A stretch of 64,000 nucleotides of DNA from Phoenix dactylifera (lineage: Eukaryota; Streptophyta; Magnoliopsida; Arecales; Arecaceae): the NCBI RefSeq assembly GCF_009389715.1, contig NC_052392.1:35137144-35201143 (forward strand). Reading direction: 5' to 3'. Shown in pieces: positions 44,295 through 55,864 of the stretch. Position 1 is the first letter of the stretch. Each line of letters opens with the position of its first letter. Made by a program: the position numbers and the translations under genes. The notes beneath the pieces were generated by a model, which did no database searches, had not been told where the DNA came from, and was given only the letters and a program-made list of their open reading frames with translations.

Positions 44295-44892
44295 GACGCA
44301 GCCGTTGGTTTCTGTCAGGCTACGTTCTTCTCGTGAAATTTACAGATGGTTTAATCATACGGGAAGGACTCTCCTTTGGCCTTTTCATTATTTTGAATAA
44401 TGTAAATTATTTACAAATAGATATATTTATATAGCAATAATGATACCCTGCAGCCTGCAGGCCCAAAATAAATAATTCGGATTCAGATCGAGTCATTGGA
44501 TAAACGATCCAAAAATAACAAGTCGGGTTGCCTCAGCTCGAGATTTAGTAAATCCATACCCGAACCAGAAAATAGAACGAGTGTTGGAAGACGACTCGGC
44601 CACCGTGATTGGCTGGATTCAGAGTTGAGTTACGGATGTTCGCATCCATCTCTTGTTGCGGGACGTTTGGAGCTTGGTAAGAGAGTGCGTCTCCTTGGAG
44701 CGAGGTATGTCTATCAAGAGGCGAATGAGGCAGCAGACTGGATGACGTCCTTTGTAGCCGATCACTCTAGTGGGTCCTTTAAACCTATGAGGCACAATTG
44801 CCTAAGACTTTACGAGATATGTTGTTTTCTAATTTTGTTGGATGTATTAATATCAGATTAATGTGAATCTTTCGTTATAGCCAAAAAAAAAA
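44295..44892 (+). pseudogene. LINE 3' end with RNase H remnant and poly(A)
   Basis: From about 44580 the plus strand resembles the last part of a plant LINE ORF2 RNase H domain: GDSATVIGW-like wording is damaged, but ARYVYQEANEAADWMTSF is clear, followed by VADHSSGS. It ends in TTCGTTATAG and an A run at 44882-44892. 44295-44580 equals part of block C (41095-41370). 5'-truncated, not functional. Confidence 0.65.
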
Positions 44893-45218
44893 AGTTATTC
44901 CTCTAGGCTCCATATTGATCGATAACTTGTGCAGGTTGGCAATGGTCATCATATTTCTATCATTAGCAGACCCTCTGCTATCTTATCAAGTTAACAAAAA
45001 TTCTAAATCTCAGGTACATGCATTGGTTGGCACCTCACGTTAGGAGCTTATTGCCTTTCAGCAGATCAAAGCATCAAATATATTTTTTAAAAAAAAAATA
45101 AATTGTATGGTGGATTTTGGTGAGTCAAGACAATTAGGGTTAGGTTCTCCTTCTATTAAGAAGAATCTCAAACAAGCTCAGCAACAGCATGAAACAAAAA
45201 TCTCAATTATTGTTTTTT
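44893..45218. repeat. Distal piece of a DUF247-type upstream unit
   Basis: Diverged relative of 21470-21730 and 59190-59500 (GCTCCATATTGAT, TTGGTTGGCACCTCAC). It leads directly into block A2, which shows that block A is the far end of the same type of unit. Confidence 0.6.
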
Positions 45219-45581
45219 GGGCACGAGGATATCAAATATAGTCTAACCTTCCTCTTGTTTTTTCACTGGTAGTGTGTTTGGTTTCTAACAAAAAGATTAT
45301 AAGTGACATGATCTGGACTTCACTTCTTTTGAGACTTAACCAAATGCTATATGATGCCATATGTAAGAAGAGGAGAGTGCCACAAAATTGTAGTATGTTT
45401 TAAAAATCTTTAAAGTTTATCTATCTTTGGAATTAATTCTTATTTTATGTTTAATTTCTGATGATTAAAAATTTTATTTCCATCACTCTTTTTTAACGAC
45501 CTTTTCTTCTCTGCTGAGCAGAGATTTTGATGACCATTTTATATTTAGTCCCATGCCATGTATACTTATGCATTATCACAT

Positions 45582-45617
<36 letters not shown>

Positions 45618-46446
45618 GATAATGCATAAGTATACATGGCATGGGACTAAATATATATATAAACATTACTAACTATTAAACGGATGATTTGTCGGTAAGA
45701 CTAGATATAAAATGCTATATTACATAAAAGCTGAATGCAGAATAATAGTCAAACAAAGAACATGATGTTTAAGCTTCATTCGAAGACTACATGGTTTGTG
45801 CATATTTTTCAATAGACATCCATTAAAATGTAAGGGATAAAAAAAAAATTAAGTTGCATTACCAAATTAAATTTGGTATTTAACATTTTCTCTGTAACTA
45901 TTTAGCCAAATTGAGGCATCCATAAGTAATTTGTGTTGCATGGTTTATCATGAATCACGTTGCATGGGCCAATCTAACATCCATATCTGGCCTTCTCCTT
46001 TTCAATAAAATTGTGACCACAATCACCTCATTAGTCATCATCCAATAAGACATAATGAGTTGGGGTCTACAAATTGAGATCCCCTACCTCCCACACCATT
46101 CATAAGGGCGTAGGTGACTAGGTTCCCAAGATCAGTTCGCTCATTGATGGTATCTTCAACTAGTTGTGATCTAAATTAGCTCTATTTATCATTAGGATCT
46201 CACCATTGTCATGCTGAATTTATGTCGAGCTAATTCCACTACATACTTAAAAAGTATGAATGCTAAAATTGCAAAACATCCTGACCCCCACACAATATTA
46301 CGTAAACTATTTTAACATAATGATTTTACAAATTAATAACTGCTCAACTGATGTATCATATAGATCTACCACTAAAGTCAGCCCTAAGGTTGATACATCA
46401 TATTCATAGCTTTTAAAATATACAAATTAACTAGTACCCCTTGCTG
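45219..46446. repeat. Segmental duplication block A, copy 2
   Basis: Counterpart of 922-2115, followed here directly by block B2 without the 2.7 kb insertion and without the LARD. Contains a perfect 38-bp inverted repeat around a CA/TA tract. Confidence 0.8.
45541..45654. repeat. Perfect 38-bp inverted repeat around (CA)n(TA)n
   Basis: Left arm 45541-45578 (starting ATATTTAGTCCCATGCC) and right arm 45617-45654 are exact reverse complements. The 38-bp spacer is CA then TA repeats. The right arm is absent from block A1 at 1289-1350. Confidence 0.95.
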
Positions 46447-47402
46447 ATGGATGATCCAGTGGTGGTTTTGCGAGAAAGATACAACCCCATCGCACCATTG
46501 GTCTGATAGCTAGTACTATCAAGCATGCACACAAATGAAAAATTATAAGGTGGACCTAGGGTAAAATCATCATAGGTCCATGATGGCCATTAAAATCCTG
46601 TTCAGGCATTACGTGCTCAAGCCTCAAATCCTCTAATATACCAGAGCGTGCAAACGAAATTGTACCACCTAGCCCCTCACAAAGATCAAGACAACAATTT
46701 ACCGACACCGTTCGAAACAGAAAAAATATACACCCTTATGCAAGACATCATCCCCGATAGCAACAAATCAACTAAGATTATGAGGCCCAGCTGTCATCAA
46801 ATACTGGCTATACGCGGATTCTCCGTTGCCTTCTAACACACAACATCATCAAAGGAATCCATCCAACTCCTTGACACCCAAAGCAAAGCAACTTCCCCAC
46901 CTCCCTTAAAACGACCCTCTTGTGTACCCAACGCGAACAACGAATAACAATACGGTAACAATAATATTACAAATAATGACTCGAACGTAGAAATAGAATA
47001 GATGCTTAAATATCAATGTTAAGAAATAATATCCACATTAATGTTATCAGTTAGTGCTATTATTATCATTAAAATCATCTTAGGGTAAAATTAAACTCTT
47101 TGGTACCCAACTTCCAGAGTTTTCCATTCCCAAATTGAGCTAATCTTCCAATATTAGCATGTAAGATGGGCTGAAAGAGCCATCATAAATCAATTTAACA
47201 AATCCGTCTGCAGGATATATCCAAGTAGCAGCTTGAATTGTGTTCTGTTGGATTTGAAAGACTTGGAAGCCTTCTCTTCTAGCAGAGCTACGATCAATGG
47301 TATTCATGACCACATGCCCTATTATGTAGAAATCAAGTATTCATGAAAACGATTAATAGCTTACTTTATAATTTGGTATGAAGGCTCCCTTGAGTCAGAG
47401 AA
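46447..47402. repeat. Segmental duplication block B, copy 2
   Basis: Counterpart of 11896-12870, with the junction GAAAGATAC uninterrupted at about 46475-46483 (empty site of the LARD). Contains the same RNase H-like remnant on the minus strand at about 47130-47340. Confidence 0.85.
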
Positions 47403-48985
47403 ATTATAATCTGAAAAATTACAGCTTGGTGAAGTTTCAAACACCAGCATCTGTCATATATCCATTAACCTACACATAATTGAGTGTGAAGAAGCATCAG
47501 AACACAAAATAAATTTTGGACTGAAGCATGCCTCTTATTTGATAATATGATCACAACATAACCTTGGTGTCTCCACTTCTATCACTGGATCATATCACCA
47601 CGAAAGATGTTACCATATGGTGCACTCACTCTTGTTTTCACACCATATCTGGCAACCACTTCAAGCCCGAAAACCAAGTCAGTGCAAATTCTTGGACTTT
47701 GTTGCCCCCATGTTGATAAAAGCTTCATAACGATATGAATATTTAGCAGCAAAAACACATATTAAAAAAGAGAGGAAAACGCCCATTTTGTTGAGATCTG
47801 AGAAAGTATATCTATAATTCTGTAATTGCCAAAGCTGTACAAAGTGGCTCACGTAAACCAATCTTTGTGAGCAACTGAAGCTTTATTCAAATAAATAACC
47901 GATGAATCACATGTACAAAAGTATTTATATAGGATTAGAGTTTCGATAACCTAGAGCTGCAGTATATTATGATGATTAACGAGAAGACTATCTTTCATCA
48001 TGCTTGGGAAGTATCATGTGTATAACCCAATCTGTTATAAGACAATTTTGGAGTGCTGGAGTGAGATTTGGGAATATAACATAATTCATAGCAAAAATAT
48101 ATCTTCTCTCCTAGAAAAGTCAAAAAATCATACCAAGCATATCCTTGGTTGCTAGATATCATATGGTGACTGTGAGCCTTCTTTGTGATCATGCTTGTTG
48201 CTATTAGTGCTTTCAATCTTATATTCACCTTGTGTGGTGTTAACTATCGTATCCAGGTGCTGAATGAGGACCTGCGGCCTGTCATCGGCCAGCAGAACCG
48301 GATGATCAACGGGGCCAATGTATGAAACCTGCCAGTATCATATGACAAACTTGGGGTCCGGTACAGATTGTGGAGAGATGCAGTTGAGAGCGCATCCAAG
48401 AGATTGTCATTCACCAAACAAGATAAATAGCCCATGAATACAGCAAGCTCCTTAACATACTACTTCGGGTTCTTCCATCATCATTCTTTGCAATACGAAT
48501 GTAATAAACCGTCTATCATATATGATGGAAGGTACAATGGCCTCAGAACCAATCACTGATTCACAGATGATCCATTGAGGAGGACTACAAGCATAACATT
48601 CTTCATCATCGCTTAGTTGTTTACAATAAAAAACTTGCCCAAATTTGAGCGTAATTTTTTTTCTTTGAAATATAGGGAGGAAAAACTATCCCAAGATTCA
48701 TTGAGTCAAGGAAAGGAAAACTGGAGGAATTTTATTTTCTTTACAACAAAATGTAGCTTAAATTGTATTACAAGAAAAAAAAGGATTTTTTTTATTAACA
48801 CTGTTGACCTCTGTAAATACTGCAACTTCAGTTGACATATGGAGCAGCCACATCAAAGAAAAAGAAACGAAAGGAAAAGGGAGTAGGAATCCTAACCTTA
48901 GCAAGCCATTGCTCTTGCAAAGCTAGCCAAAAGTTCCACCTTTTCTCCACCCTCAGACCCAAAACCACAGCCGGAGATGCCTCCC
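47403..48985. other. Mostly unique sequence, possible degenerate coding traces
   Basis: No supportable gene. The plus strand at 48255-48430 has two short coding-like phrases (LNEDLRPVIGQQNRMINGA, then LGVRYRLWRDAVESASKRLS after a stop) that could be a decayed gene fragment, but I cannot name the family. 48830-48985 is probably the former 3' flank of the zinc-ribbon pseudogene. Confidence 0.35.
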
Positions 48986-49316
48986 TCAGAGGGCGGCCCC
49001 ACAGAAGGGGTAGAAGCGGAAGTGTGGCCCGACGACGCGATCGCAGGAGTAGCACCGGAGAGCATCGGCGACGGACGGCCGCTGCGCGCCCTCATCGTAG
49101 AAGCCCCCTCGGCCATCATCGGCGGCGGAGGAGGGACCCGGAGGGAGGGATCTGGGGAAGAGGAAGGAGCAGTCGCGGCAGTAGAAGGCGGGCTCCTTGC
49201 CAGGCCAGCGCCAGACGGGGACAAAGAAGAGGTTGAGCACCTTCTCGTACTCCACAAGGTCGGCGTAGTACCCGCCCCGCCTACTGCTCCAACCCTCCCA
49301 CGAAGAAGAAGAACAT
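48986..49316 (-). pseudogene. Plant zinc-ribbon protein pseudogene
   Basis: On the minus strand, ATG at 49316 opens MFFFFVGGLEQ and meets a TAG at once. In another frame VEYEKVLNLFFVPVWRWPGK, then EPAFYCRDCSFLFP, a Pro/Ser linker, RCYSCDRVVGPHF and PFCGAAL follow to a stop at 48986. The wording and order match a small conserved plant zinc-ribbon protein of about 130-150 residues (recognised from memory of the family, no search run). Damage: a deletion with frame change removes the first CxxC segment, and the CPFC of the last knuckle reads YPFC. Without the N-terminal CxxC it cannot bind zinc normally. The 143-codon plus ORF on the other strand (48977-49408) is its shadow. Confidence 0.7.
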
Positions 49317-51430
49317 CGTTTCCTTTATCACTGCGGCCGACGATCGGTCGTTTGGTCTCTAACGTCGACGGAGATCTATCAAAAGAGAAGGTAGGAGTTC
49401 GAGGTTAGCGGAATGGTATGGAGCTTTCCAGAGGCCACTCTGGGATTTAGGACTGGAATCAGGCCGGGCCCATACTCTTTTGGGATTTGGGCCAGGATTA
49501 GGCCAGAAGATTTTCTCAAAACTTGCGGCTCAAGTTGGGTCCGATCCTGGGTCCAGACTCGGCTTGAAACGTAATCAGGCCGACTTAGATTTACTCTCCC
49601 ACTTAGGTTGAAGCCTTGACGTGGACTCTCAACTCCAAGCTACAATCGTATAGTTCTCAGAAGCAAAGGATGAGGATAATATGGCAGTATCCATCATTTC
49701 TCCTATTAATGCGGGGATAAGAGGACGACCGAAAACAAAGTTATACCCGGGTTTAAAGTTAGACCAAGGTCCCCCGGTTCCAAACGGATACCGGCTTAAA
49801 GGATTTAGGCTGTGTCGTCTAGATAAAGGCTAACTTATTCTGACCAATAGCTCAACTTGTTTGCCTGGGATAAATGGGGATAACCCCACATATCCCCAAT
49901 CCAAATGTTGTCTGACGGTTGTTCCTTCAAGACTGCAACCAGAGACCGCTACTGGGCACCAACTTTTTCGCCAAGGCAAAAAAAAAAAAAAGAAAAAGAA
50001 AAGAAAAGAATTACCATGATGTTGATGAACAAACATGGAGCCCTGAAAATAGTAGAGGAGAAAAGTAATAATATCGTAGAATTAAAATTAGAAAGGAGGG
50101 AGGATCCAAGAGTGAAAAACCATTAATTAGGCATGCATTTTAGTAAAATCTTGATCTAGAAAACAAGTCAGTTCCAGTTTATCATTCATTAAAGAGTGCA
50201 TCAGATAGCTGGGCTCTTCCAATATAGACATAAAAAATACGGAAAAAATGCAGCGATAACATTTCGAGACATGTCAATCAGATACTATAGCTGGGAAACC
50301 TGCTTGCTATGCTTTTCTCCATAGAAGGAAAACAACTCTATGATAAGGCATAGCTGCTAGCCAACTACTCTTATTATTCTCCATACTTATCCACCATCAA
50401 GTGAGAGAAATGAGCAGCGAATGGGGAGTCGAGACCGACTGGAAGGTAGAGCTTAACAATCTTGAGGCTGGCTCAGTCGAAGATCGGAACTGATGCTCTT
50501 ATCCCCTTCCCTCCCTCCCTCATTCTATACTTTATTTTCACTCCCATGCCAATGTACATATATAATTACACGTTATTGTGTGAAAAAAATATATAAATAA
50601 ACATTTCTAAGTGTTAAACGGATGATCACTTTATTAGACTGGAAGTAAAATGCTAATTACGAAAGAGTGGAATGGTTGAAGAACATGCTATTTAAGCTTC
50701 ATTCAAAGGCCATAATCGCCTCATCAATCAACATCCAATTAGGTAAGAAATGCTATACAAGTGAAGAGCACCGTCTAACCATGGCATCATTGCTAGGAAA
50801 AGTATCATAAAACAAGTACGGGCTAAACAAGTTGCGAATAATGGATGATGCCTCCAAATCTAGATCCCATGCCACCCACATAATTCAGGAGAGCATAGGT
50901 TCCCAAGATCACTCCACTTATTGTTAATATCTTCAACTAGTGTTGATCTAAATCGGCTCCAATTATCATTTATCATTGGGATCCCACCATTTTCATGCTG
51001 AACTTATGTCTAGCTGCTTCCACTCCATGCTCCCATGGCTCATCTCGGCAACTAGTTGCAACTTAATCAAGTTGGTCACAAGTCCCAGCCACAATGATCC
51101 CACCATTTTCACAATATTTGTCTGCATGTTATCCAACTTCATGCCCTCAAGGCACACTTCATTGCTAAATGTTCGAGTATTGGACCTAAGGTGTCGTTCA
51201 TTAATTATAGGAACCTCACCATCTATTGTGTTGAATTATCTTCACTTTTACCATATCAGATGCCGACGGCCACCTAAAGAGACCCCCACCGAGGGGTAAA
51301 AATTCCTCCCCTTCCTCTTTTGAAATTTCTAACCATTTTTAGCACATGATACGAGAACCATATGAATAAGATCATAACCCCACAGATTTATTTTGTAGCA
51401 TGAAAAATAAAGTTTTTTTGATGAACAACA
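49317..51430. other. Intergenic DNA with a diverged block A fragment
   Basis: 49317-50500 is unique and I see no gene. From about 50540 to 51120 the sequence resembles parts of block A and of 41695-42110 (TTAAACGGATGAT, AAGCTTCATTCAAAG, CATCCAATTAGGTAAGAAAT). A 107-codon plus frame (50976-51299) crosses it without recognisable motifs. Confidence 0.45.
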
Positions 51431-52862
51431 TGAAAAGCTAGGTTGCGCTTGGTATTATTGTCACTTTTTTAAAAAAAAATCTAAAAATAGAAATTATATT
51501 TCTATTGTTTTCAGATTTCTAACAACAAAAATCATGTTTGGTTCTCTTTCTCTCTCTCTTTTTACAATGAGGGCCGGCAAAGAGAGAGATGGAGGCGGGA
51601 TGGGGTTGGTGACATGACAAGAGAGAGCATGACGTCGAGTGGAGAGGCTGTCGAGGGAGAGACGAAGGAAAAAAAAATGATGATGGGGCCGACGATGCAG
51701 CCGAGAATGAGGAATAACTTAGCATTAGGCGAAGAGTTGGCCGGCAAGATCCGAGAAGCTGGTGTGGTTGGGTGGGGCAACAGGACTGAGGATAAGATTG
51801 TGTGGAAAATAGGAGTAGTTAAGAGGAGAAGGGAGAAACTCACTTGCAAAAAGAAAATAAAAATGAAAATTTTTCGCACTCACTTTTTGCAAAAATAATG
51901 AAAGTTGTTTAAAAAAAAATAAAAACAAGGTAACCAAATATATTTTCTTTATTGATTTTATTTTTTATTTTTTAAAAAAGAAAAAATCAATATAAAACAG
52001 GAACATCTAATTTAATATATTGAATAAGGATAATAAATAGAGAAAAATAGCACAGATTGCCAGCCAAATGATCACTCAGATCTAGTCTCTTGTATTTAGG
52101 ATAATAAATGGCAGAGCAATACAAGGAGTTAACTGACACAACATATCCCAAATACAGCACTTGCCTAGAAAAATAAAGAAAAATAGGTCAGTATGCATTT
52201 AAGTCAGGACCAAATGGGGTCTAGAATTGGGTCTAATCCAAGTAAAAAAAAAAAAAAGAAAAACTATAAATTAGAAAGTATAATAATAGTGACATGAATT
52301 ATAATAGCATTGGTGTGAATATTATTGTATTTAGGAAAAAGGTGCAGAGTTATTTCATTTTTTTTAAAAGAAAATATCGCCCAAAATATGGGGTATCAAA
52401 ATTAAGTCAATACATGTTAAAGGATTCGGCATTCAAATAAGATGTTATAAGAAAAAAATCTTAGATTTATCATTTAGTGGAGCTAGGATTGGACATGAGG
52501 AAGGTTGTATGCGAGAATCTCATGAGGGCAGATACACAGCGAGAGAAAAGTACCGGAGAAATCAAATTAGTTAGGAGGAATGTTGAGATAGTGACCTCAT
52601 GGAATGCCACTTAGAAGTCGTGCCAAGGAGAAAGAGAGAGACCAAAACAGACCTTAAAACTCACAATTGCGTCCTAACTAATGCAACGGTAACAGTTTTT
52701 TGGATACAATCAACAAGTGCATTCTCTGATATCCATCTATCGTTTCCAAAACAGAGCATTGGTGCCGTAACAAAACTGAAACAAAATAGCTGCAATCTTC
52801 GGGTATTGGCGGAGTTGGGAGCTGTCCTTGCAGCAGGCTATTTTGAAATTAAATACATCTAA
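51431..52862. repeat. Segmental duplication block E, copy 2
   Basis: Continuous counterpart of 25641-26379 plus 31400-32119, without the copia element. The empty target site is at about 52172-52180. ORFs on both strands at 51562-51898 parallel those in E1 but are not conserved as proteins. Confidence 0.8.
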
Positions 52863-54936
52863 ACGTAGCCCGGCATGTGAGTCCGGGGAGGAAGACTCCT
52901 GATGGGAGTCTTCGTCCTCCCTGAGTCCGGCAAGGAAACTGGGACTCGAAGGGTGTTGGACTCCGATGAGGACTAGGGGATGTCATCTACAAAAGGGCTT
53001 CTTCTGCTCCATTGAACCATCTCAAATCCCTCGAAACAATCCACTGATCCAAAGTTTTTTTTTCTTCTAAGTTTTCTCCTCCGATTTTCGCCCGGGAACA
53101 GTTTTTGGATCTTCACCGGACTGAGGTAGGACCAAATCCATTCCTCTTATCTTCTTCTTCCAGTATTCTACGCGTGATTCACTTCGCACCGGCAAATTGC
53201 CGGAAATCATTCGAAACGGGGGTGCCCATTTTGGTCTTCTTCTTTTGCGATTCCGCCGCCACCGGCCGCCGGGTTTGGCTCGGGATGCGGCCACCTGTGG
53301 CCGCCGTCGAGTGGGTGCTAGGCCACCATGGCCGCCACCCCCCTGGATTTGCGGGGAGAAGCGGGGAAAGGAAAAAGAGAAGGGGAAGATGACTTCGCCA
53401 TTCATGAAGAGAGAGAAGAGAGAGAGAGGTTTTTCTCTCTTCTTCCCTCTTCTCTTTTTCTCTCCTCTCTCTATTCTCTCTCTAGTTTTTCTCTCTTCTT
53501 TCTTCTTTTTTTCTCTCGCATGGTGTCTCCCTCTAGTTGATGTAGTAGGGACTCGGGGACCTCATGATGGACCCCTAGTGAACGTTGGTAGGCGGTCTTG
53601 GTTACTAGTTAATTGAATTTGAATCTTTAGAGGAAGAGCCATCTGCGCCAGAAGATTCTGATCGGGGTACTACTCTGCACCCCAGCTCGTATATCATTAT
53701 GTTTAGTCAGTTATCGGTAAAGGTAAGAAGTTCAATACACAATCACCTTTATGGATAATATATATTTTGTAATATATGTTGATTTTAGGGTTTGCATCAT
53801 TTTCTATATGATTTCTGACACATATGTTTCGGATATATCAAATATTGGTGATTATGGCTGCATGGATTATAGTTTTGGTTGTTGGAATATGATGCTATTA
53901 TTTTGGAATTTGGGCATGAAATATAATATAAAATTATATTTTTTCTAGTATGGATGAAATTAAATAATATGATTGATGAACAAAAGTATTTAGACTAGAC
54001 ATGTTATAGATTGCTTGTCACATGCCAAATCGTGACACATTGGTTTGCAACTATGAGCCGAAACGCAGTTATCTTAGATTGCCACTACAGGCCAAAGCGC
54101 AGTTATCTTGGTTTTCCATCACGGGCCGAAGCGTGGATATTTTGGTTTGCTACTGCGGGCCAAAGCGCAACTATCTTGGATTACCATTGCGAGCCGAAGC
54201 GCTGTTATCTTAGTTTGCCACTATGCGCCGAAGCACGGATATTTTGGTTTGCCACCACGGGCCGAAGCGTGGATATTTTGGTTTGCCACCATGGGCCAAA
54301 GCACGGATATTTTGGTTTGCCAGTCACAAGCTGAAGCATGACCATGAATAGTCCAAATCAGAAAGATAATGGTTGATAGCTAGATAAAAATAGAAGATTA
54401 AAAATATAAAACCACTGCATGATAATATCTTACGTCTTTTTTGGGTTATATGTTTGACGACATACATTTATGGATACATATTAATATAGGTTTAATCGAG
54501 CTATGTTGAATAATCGGTATAAGGCTTTATGATTTTGCCTGCATTTTGATGAGGTTTGTAGTTAATCCTTATTTTAAATTTAGTATGAGTGTGTGGGATT
54601 CTTACTAGGCTGTAAAGCTCACACCACCTCTTTTCTTCTTCTTTCAAAGTCGCAGGAAACGTAGTTTCGAATGGGTTGGGCATGGAGTTCGAGCATTAGA
54701 GTTATGAGCTAATTAGTTTACTTTCTAATACCGAAGGAACATTTGAAGATTTTGTAACTGAACCGGTTGAATTATTCGAATATGATGGATTTATTTATTT
54801 GGATTATTCAGCTATTCACTTTTGAGTTATTGGATATTTGCTTGCCTCAGACCTTGCATGATCTCTAGGACATCGCTCTACGCTCATGTGGCCGTGTTAT
54901 GTGCTCAGACCTAGATATTTGATTTGCAGCATGACA
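52863..54936 (+). mobile_element. Old solo LTR 3' of DUF247 copy 3
   Basis: About 2.07 kb, homologous to 32705-34361 with a truncated 5' end, ending GCATGACA followed by CAACC. It keeps a TTGCATGATCTCTAGG segment near the end that copies 1 and 2 have lost and the LARD LTR has, so this copy is closest to the original at the 3' side. GC-rich start, CT-rich block and expanded 34-bp array as below. Confidence 0.8.
54023..54345 (+). repeat. 34-bp tandem array in solo LTR, about 10 units
   Basis: GCC-(G/A)AA boxes at 54023, 54057, 54091, 54125, 54159, 54193, 54227, 54261 and 54295, exactly 34 bp apart, then one more at 54330. Units alternate between a CGCAGTTATCTTGG type and a CGTGGATATTTTGG type. 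Twice the number found in the other two copies. Confidence 0.95.
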
Positions 54937-55228
54937 CAACCACATTAGATCCAATAGCTAACTTCGAAGAAAATTACAAACCAACCATGATATCGCAACA
55001 AATTATTTTTTATGAGGTCAACAACATAGCTAACCGTATTTATCTATACTACCTAACAACCACAGTTAATCGTCTAGTTTCTATTCTCCCTGGATAAACG
55101 AAAAATTCTCCAGTATCCATGTTTGGAGGGAATCCTTTCTTATCCACTCACCCTTCCATTATCTTTGTTGCTTGATCCCTGTTTGCACAAGCAAGCAGGT
55201 TAATGACACCTATGAAGTGTGAACATAG
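54937..55228. other. 3' flank of DUF247 copy 3
   Basis: Homologous to 15724-15936 and 34362-34634. Starts with the CAACC remnant and ends with TGAACATAG (55220-55228), the left duplication of the following transposon. Confidence 0.7.
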
Positions 55229-55864
55229 CCTAGGGGCGGTTCAATGCATTTGGAGGCCTAAAGCAAACTCATTAAAAATTTTTTTTAAAAAAAATAATAA
55301 ATAAAATTTAATAAATGTAAAATATTTTAAAAAAATTATTTAAAAATAATTCATCTAGTTTTTGAGATGCAAAATTACTAATCAAACTTTTATACTCAAA
55401 ATTTATTAAAATACTTTTTTTAATTGATAATATAGTTTTTTTTTTTTTTCTTCTTCTTCCTCTCCTGCACTTTAAGTGCAAACCAAAGCAAAATGGTACA
55501 TAGCTCATGTGTAATAGAATAGCTCCACATCAGATGTATGTGTTTCCTTGTGTCATTTTGTTTAACATTTACTCGGCGAGGAAGCGGTCCCCGCTGAATG
55601 GAGTGGCGCAGAAAGCGATAATTTTCTAAAAAGATGAAACAGCACGCTTTTATGATCTGACAGCGTTTCGTACGCACCAAGGAGACGATATAGATGGATG
55701 ATGGTGAGTCAAGGATGGATGGTGAGCCAGCCATCTATGGGCTCAACATAACCTGATATAATTCTGTTTCCATACAGAGGGGGCCTTCCATTTTTGATTT
55801 CTTATTAATTCTTTCAGCCGGGCCTTAGGCAACCGCCTCATTCGTCTAAAGATTGAGCCGGCCA
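55229..55864. mobile_element. Non-autonomous DNA transposon at the end of DUF247 copy 3
   Basis: About 636 bp, absent from copies 1 and 2, flanked by TGAACATAG at 55220-55228 and 55865-55873. The ends resemble each other in inverted orientation (TAGGGGCGGTTCAAT at the left, TGGCCGGCTCAAT on the complement at the right). An 8-9 bp duplication fits hAT or Mutator-like elements, and I cannot choose between them. Internal sequence is AT-rich with no transposase. Its right end overlaps the DUF247 reading frame and supplies the last codons and stop. Confidence 0.75.

Noticed and set aside
48977..49408. 143-codon plus ORF
   Set aside because: It is antisense to the zinc-ribbon pseudogene, whose recognisable protein motifs are all on the minus strand.
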